Below are positions 58,805 through 64,000 of a DNA stretch of 64,000 nucleotides, piece after piece. Numbering within the stretch: position 1 is the first letter of the stretch; each line of letters begins with the position of its first letter. The DNA comes from Excoecaria cochinchinensis (Eukaryota; Streptophyta; Magnoliopsida; Malpighiales; Euphorbiaceae), in contig CANTUQ010000073.1 of the NCBI GenBank assembly GCA_947683425.1, positions 4,250,501 through 4,314,500 on the forward strand. The letters are read 5' to 3'. Made by a program: the position numbers and the translations under genes. The notes beneath the pieces were generated by a model, which had not been told where the DNA came from, ran no database searches, and saw only the letters and a program-made list of their open reading frames with translations.

Positions 58805-60349
58805 GTCCTGATTTTCTCTTAACATTTTTTTTGTCACTTGCTTAATTAACCATTTCATCTAATTAATTAGCTTTTTTCACCTTAAGTCACATATTTCACT
58901 TTTAACCATTTTGTCTAATTAGTTTTTTTCAACCTGAGCTACATGTTTCACTTTTTGATTTGAGCATTTTTTTTTTTAAGCCTTAGATACTTCACTCACA
59001 GATTCTACAATCATGCAGTGGTCTGTCCTCTCATGAATCTAATACAACAACAACTAAGTTTTAATTCCATGCTAGTAGCAGTTCTCCATTTTAGCAATCT
59101 CGCATTTATTCTATGAGTCATCCTCATTTATCAACCCGGCCATCATCCTAAAGAATGGAACTCAAGTACTTAAAATAACTATACTATGGCACTCCTGCAC
59201 CACCCAAGCTCACTACCTTACAATATAAAATATGCATGGACTTAGAGAGCCGAGTTTCATAATTTTGGATTCACAATTACTTCAAAATGACTTAAACCAT
59301 TATAAAATTAGTTCCACCATAATTATAAACTCTATTTATTCTCTTTAATTATTCGATATGAATTTTTCTCCAACACCAATACACATACGTGTACTCTTAT
59401 TTATGCAACATAGCTAGGGTCATGTTTAGTAACTATATAATAAAACAAGCATAATTTAATAACTAGAACCAGAAGAAGTTCTTGATGGCTAGTTACTTGG
59501 ATGATACTTTTAGATTGAGCTTGGATGATACTTGGAGATTGAGGCATTCTTTATTATTATTATTATTATTATTATTTCAAAGAAGATGGAGGCATTCAAT
59601 ATTATGAAAATGTAGATTTTCATAATTATACATAATAGTAAAAGTATAATTTATTTGGCCATTGTAATAATTTATTTATCCAACTTTCAAATTCATAATA
59701 TTAGAATCTAATAATTTATAAAAATATAAGTAAGGAGATGATTAGATACAAAGTGCATGGATGCACCATACGTTATGCATTATCAATCCATTATAATTGT
59801 TTTTATGATTATTAAACTAACAGTCATTATAAGCTGGTCTTTATGCATGCATATGTAAGAGAAAGAAAAAGGTGGGAATGGGATAGCTTTATTTGGTAAA
59901 TATAAACATGCATGAAATACCATCCACAACCACAACCAAAAAATGTCATTATCATAAAGTGCATGAAAGTAAAAAACAAAAATAAAAATGAAAACAATCC
60001 TCAACAACCCCACATAGGATTCCACCCTATCACATAATATATGTTCCGTAGATTTATAATATTATGTTTATGTAGAGACGCGTTAGTAGGAAGTGTGGAG
60101 TACAGAAGAGAGCGCAAAAAAAGTCTACTTTCAAGCAGGGGTGTTTGAAAAATGATTCGGATGGATGGATGGATTGCCATAAAATTTAAATTTAATTTGT
60201 ATTCTCTCCGTTTAGTATAAATTGTCAATTTTTATACAAATTATTAATATTACAATAATTATTAATTTTTATGAATAATTATATTAAATATATTGGAATA
60301 CTCCACTTTAATTTAGGCTATTAAATGCTCTATTAATTAAGTTATCAAA
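58805..60349. other. AT-rich intergenic DNA
   Basis: No gene supported. A TTA run at about 59,551-59,574, and a CTCTCCGTTTAGTAT box at about 60,204 that may be one end of a decayed Stowaway element. Confidence 0.5.
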
Positions 60350-60351
60350 TA

Positions 60352-60602
60352 CTCCATCCGTTACTAAATAACAGTCACTTTTATTATTTTCACGTGGATT
60401 AATAAGTATTAATTATACTTAAATTTAAAATAAAATTGAGTATTTTATTTACACAAATTTAAATATAATTGTTCAACTTGTATTGAAAAATAAAAATTAA
60501 ATTGAAAAAAAAGAAATTAAATTACATTAAAAATATAAAAGTGACAGATAAATAAAATTTGAATTTTACTTAAAAGTTACTGATAAAAATGAATGGAGTG
60601 AG
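60352..60602. mobile_element. Stowaway-like MITE, about 250 bp
   Basis: Ends CTCCATCCGTTA and AATGGAGTGAG are degenerate inverted repeats with flanking TA. Related to the remnant at 21,200-21,372. Confidence 0.75.
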
Positions 60603-60604
60603 TA

Positions 60605-61982
60605 TTTAGTTGAGATTGTATGAAGGGTAAAATTGAAAAGTATACATTAAATATTATGTTAAATTTACCAAAATGATAATTTAGTCAAAAAGTGATAATT
60701 TTGTGAGACGAAATTAGTATAGCATTTTTTATGTGATAATTCAAATCCAATTTTTATTTTAAATAAGTCGAGTCAAGTTCCAGTCTTAATCTTCGTAAGA
60801 AGCATCCGTGCACCATCTTCAACCATTCAAAATATTTACTTTTATCTCTATCTGTATATACACCCATTTATTTTTTTTTTTAACAATATTTTTACGTGAC
60901 TGTTCTATGCCGTACACCTGCATCTATAAGTATTTTTTTCCTTTAAAGATCAATAAATTTTGGAGAGAATAATTCTTAGCGCGTAGCAATATTTGTAATT
61001 ATACGAGTTTTATCCTGATAATATTTTTTTAGTTTTCATCACACGATATTCTAAATTAATTTTAATTTATACCGCTGTTTATCAATTGTAAAAGATACTT
61101 TTAAGCCTATTTAACATACAGGCTAATTTTAGTTCGAGTCGAGAATGTCCCTCACGGGAGATAAAACTTAACATATAATCAAACTTCTGTATTTATCTAT
61201 TTTTAATCTCAAAATTATTAATACATGTGTTTTTATAAACAAAAATAATTAATTTGAATAAAAGATAAGTATAAAAAGCTAAAAATATTACAAGTGTAAG
61301 GCTTTTTTAAAAGAAAAAAGAGTGATGAGTTTAAACCCTGTAGAAACCATATCTCATTTCCTGTTTATATGTATTTGTCTTTTCCAAAAAAAAAATGTCT
61401 GTATTGTAAAAGAAGAAGATATGCTTTTGCTTATGTGAACACTCAGAATTTTGGTCCAAAATATCAGTGAAAGACAAGTTATTGAGACAGTAAAAGATTT
61501 GAATGATTAGCAGAGCAGAGAATAGGCAGATACATAAATGAAGGTAACCCTGCCTTTGTCTGCCATTTCTCACTTAATTCTCATTACTCTATTACATTAC
61601 CCACTTAAATTCAACTGAAACCCTAATAATATCAATACCCAAAAGAAATAAATACCAATAAATCTTACCAAACTTTAATGAAAATTGAAAAAGTAGAACA
61701 AATGCAGTAATAAATTTCCAAATACAAGCACTAGCAACCAAGAACAACTAACAACTAATTCTCTCCTAAAGCAAGAAATTTGGAATAAGAAGATACAGAA
61801 TTAACTAGGAGTAATAATAAACCAAACTACACTACCCATTTCATAAAAATATACTTATCTTTGTACAACTTCAGCTCCTAAATCACTACCAAAACATAAA
61901 ATACATAGATTAAACTCAAAAATTTCTAACTAACTATTAACTCAAATCCTCGTTTGTTGAGGCCAAATCGTAGTTGTTAGTC
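60605..61982. other. AT-rich DNA including the SMR 3' region
   Basis: No other gene supported; the SMR 3'UTR lies in the right part, polyadenylation site not defined. Confidence 0.5.
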
Positions 61983-62318
61983 TCAATTAGCTTTCTCAAC
62001 ATAGCATTTAAATACTGATTCCAAATCAGGAGGAGTAAAGAACTCTCTAACGCCATTATAGTTACATCTTGAAGAAGGCCGTCGCTTCCTCGGCGCTGGC
62101 GGGCATGGCAACCTTTCCGGTATTCTTGCTTCTTTCGCCGTTGGAGTTGTAGAACGCTCCTCTGCGACATCCAGCTCATCACCGTCGCAACTGTTTTTCC
62201 CTCTCGATTTGGTGTTTATCGGCTTCAGCGAAGTCCTAATAGCAATTCCAGCAATTACCCATTTTTTCCCTTCAGAATCTATACCAGAATCCACCTGTGT
62301 TTTCTTTGAAAACCCCAT
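61983..62318 (-). CDS. SIAMESE-related cyclin-dependent kinase inhibitor (SMR6-like)
   Basis: A single-exon gene of 111 residues, the usual SMR size. It opens with MGFSKK and EGKKWVIAGIAIRTSLKPIN (res. 16-35), shared with the SMR6/SMR8-like branch. Then comes an acidic linker, TTPTAKEARIPERLPCPPAP (58-77), the basic RKRRP, and EFFTPPDLESVF (92-103), the conserved C-terminal motif implicated in cyclin/CDK contact. SMR proteins are nuclear inhibitors of CDK-cyclin complexes that promote mitotic exit and endoreduplication. The start ATG at 62,318 fits the conserved N-terminus. The frame is intact, with no sign of decay. Which SMR paralogue it is cannot be fixed without a tree. Confidence 0.93.
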   Translation of the reverse strand: MGFSKKTQVDSGIDSEGKKWVIAGIAIRTSLKPINTKSRGKNSCDGDELDVAEERSTTPTAKEARIPERLPCPPAPRKRRPSSRCNYNGVREFFTPPDLESVFKCYVEKAN

Positions 62319-62725
62319 TTTTGTTTCTTTGAATCAGAAGCAAAGCAAGAATCAGAACAAAAACAGAGGAAATTAAGGAGAGAAGGGAAGGGTTTGATTC
62401 AAGAATCAGAACAAAATCAAGAAATCGATCGAGTAAGAAGAATAAGAGAAAAGGGTTTTGTTTTTTCTGGAGGGGTTAGAGGAGAAAGAAAGAGAGGGAA
62501 ATTTGGGGCTTTGAAAGAAAGAGAAAGGAGGGATTTTTGAGGGAAAATAATAAGAAAAAGAGAGATTTATATATTATTTGATTGGGGCCAAAAAGCAAAG
62601 ACGGAATTTGGGGGGCGGCTGCCCGTGATTTTTACGGGCAGATAAATTATATAAAAATAAAAAATAAAAAATTGGCGCCAAAAGTTTCGAGGTTTAGTTA
62701 GCAACGGCTCTTTTTCCCGCGTTAA
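62319..62725 (-). promoter_or_regulatory. SMR promoter: TATA, CCAAT, E2F and MSA-like motifs
   Basis: Minus-strand TATATAAA at 62,566-62,573 and CCAAT at 62,581-62,585 put transcription start roughly 215 bp before the ATG. Further upstream are TTGGCGCCAAAA (62,672-62,683) and TTTCCCGC (62,713-62,720), both good E2F sites, and an AACGG core (62,703-62,707) like mitosis-specific activator elements. Known biology of SMR genes as cell-cycle targets fits, but regulation here is inferred from motifs only. Confidence 0.55.
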
Positions 62726-64000
62726 TTTTTATTTTTTGTTGTGTTCCGATTTTGCCCTTGCGAAATTATTATTTTCTAGGGACTGGTGATGTGCAAGTCA
62801 GGGCACAATCACCGGCACATGGCTGTCTTCTATAAAGAGAGCTTATAAAACGCCGTCGCTTTAGTGTTACAAAAAAAAGAAAACTAAAGTATGAAAGCGT
62901 TGTCGTTTTGGGATCTCTCAGTCAAAAGGAAGCCCCATGCAAGGTTTCTTTTTTCATTAAATTAAAAAGTTGGACAAAAAGTGTTTCTTAGCGAAACAAT
63001 TTCATATTTTCTCGTGAAATTTCTCCATTTTTGTGTAAAGCTTTCGTAATATTAAAAAGAAATTAACACAATTACATTGAAATGAGCTAATTCATTCTAT
63101 CTCTTATTGAGCTATGTATAATAATAATAATAATGTTTAAATATTCCTTCCTGTTAATGCTAGCTTAAATTTAAGGGAAAGTTTCGAAGTATAAAATTTT
63201 TCAATAATAATAAATTAAATTTTAGTATGAAATGATTGCTAACTCTAACCATTGTAGTGTGCAGACAATCAAATCAATTAATATATGGTCATTCGATAAT
63301 AAAATAAGTGAACCCATGCACTGCACATCTAATCGTCTATTTGATAATGTCATTTTTTTTTCAAAAAAGAAAAAAAAATAGAATAAGAGAATTGGGTAAG
63401 TCAATTTTTTGCTAAAAAAAAAAGAAAGTAAATTAATATAATGGATATGCTAATTTTGAATTTTCACATCATAGGGTTGGGATTTGGTAGGGTAAAGGCT
63501 GACATGGTTATTAACTTAAACGTCAAAAGCCTCATAAAATGTAAGTGGGCCTGTGAATTTAATACCCACTTATTCTTGTGCAAGTGCAACTAACTATCAA
63601 TCATTAAATTCCAAATAACACAACAAAAAGAAAAATTCCTTGTAAATAGGAATTTATATTACATTACATAAATAACTTTTATCGTTTAGCTAAATATCAT
63701 GTCTTCGCTGCTTCTAATTGTAATCTTTTGCATGTCTCTTCACCACTGGTAGTTGATAACCGAGCTAATAAAATAATAGCCCAGTAACACATCTCTAGTG
63801 CAACTAGTTAAGGCCAGCCATAATTAATAAGGTCAGTCATTATGATAGTTAGAGTTGAGATGTTACAAATTTATTGTTTTTATAACTGATGATAATTGCT
63901 GAGTTTGTTAAAAAAAATAATAATAAATCTGATTAGGTTCAGTCCATACTCACCCAAACCCAAAAATGAATAAATCTAGTTATAACCTGTAAATATCTAG
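62726..64000. other. AT-rich intergenic DNA to window end
   Basis: Contains a short ATA run near 63,119 and no gene, RNA or element terminus that I can support. Confidence 0.5.

Overview
The window looks like nuclear DNA of a dicot plant. It is AT-rich, has introns with GT-AG borders, carries plant-type Ty3/gypsy, Ty1/copia, CACTA, hAT and Stowaway elements, and holds two recognisable plant genes. I cannot name the species. No tRNA, rRNA or CRISPR array was seen.

Layout. 1-6,352 is one end of a minus-strand Ty3/gypsy element with a G-patch domain: RT start, protease, gag, leader, PBS and a 2 kb 5' LTR. 6,472-9,718 is a decayed CACTA-like element enclosing two phase-matched exons of an unidentified gene. 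9,719-12,530 is AT-rich, with a promoter-like E2F/site II cluster near 11.3 kb. 12.5-14.15 kb is a foldback element with a 105-bp solo LTR inserted in one arm. 14,352-17,000 starts with a CACTA terminus followed by gene scraps, including a PPR fragment. 17-25 kb is a graveyard of minisatellite, hAT, Stowaway, truncated LTR and a CACTA right end with transposase exons.

28,083-29,363 is a complete five-exon MED10 (Mediator subunit) gene on the plus strand. 31,507-45,595 is one Tat-type Ty3/gypsy element with both LTRs and an intact target-site duplication. It carries decayed gag-pol on the plus strand and a spliced antisense gene on the minus strand, and two unrelated solo LTRs (39,092-41,675 and 42,560-45,059) are nested inside it. 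46,312-47,039 is a hAT MITE. 47,550-56,329 is a second hAT MITE split by an 8.2 kb minus-strand Ty1/copia element (47,951-56,109), which itself carries a Stowaway MITE. 56,373-57,801 is a hAT with a transposase remnant. 61,983-62,318 (minus) is an intact SIAMESE-related CDK inhibitor gene (SMR6-like) with E2F and MSA-like promoter motifs.

The only confident host genes are MED10 and the SMR gene; they show no functional link. The most unusual signals are short-palindrome or periodic arrays inside retroelement regulatory DNA: eleven 15-bp GTCACG-N3-CGTGAC palindromes in one solo LTR; a 23-bp-periodic CACGTG array in the copia leader; and ACGGGCGTCG-type palindromes in the gypsy LTRs. All boundaries, TSDs and translations were read by eye; no database search was run.
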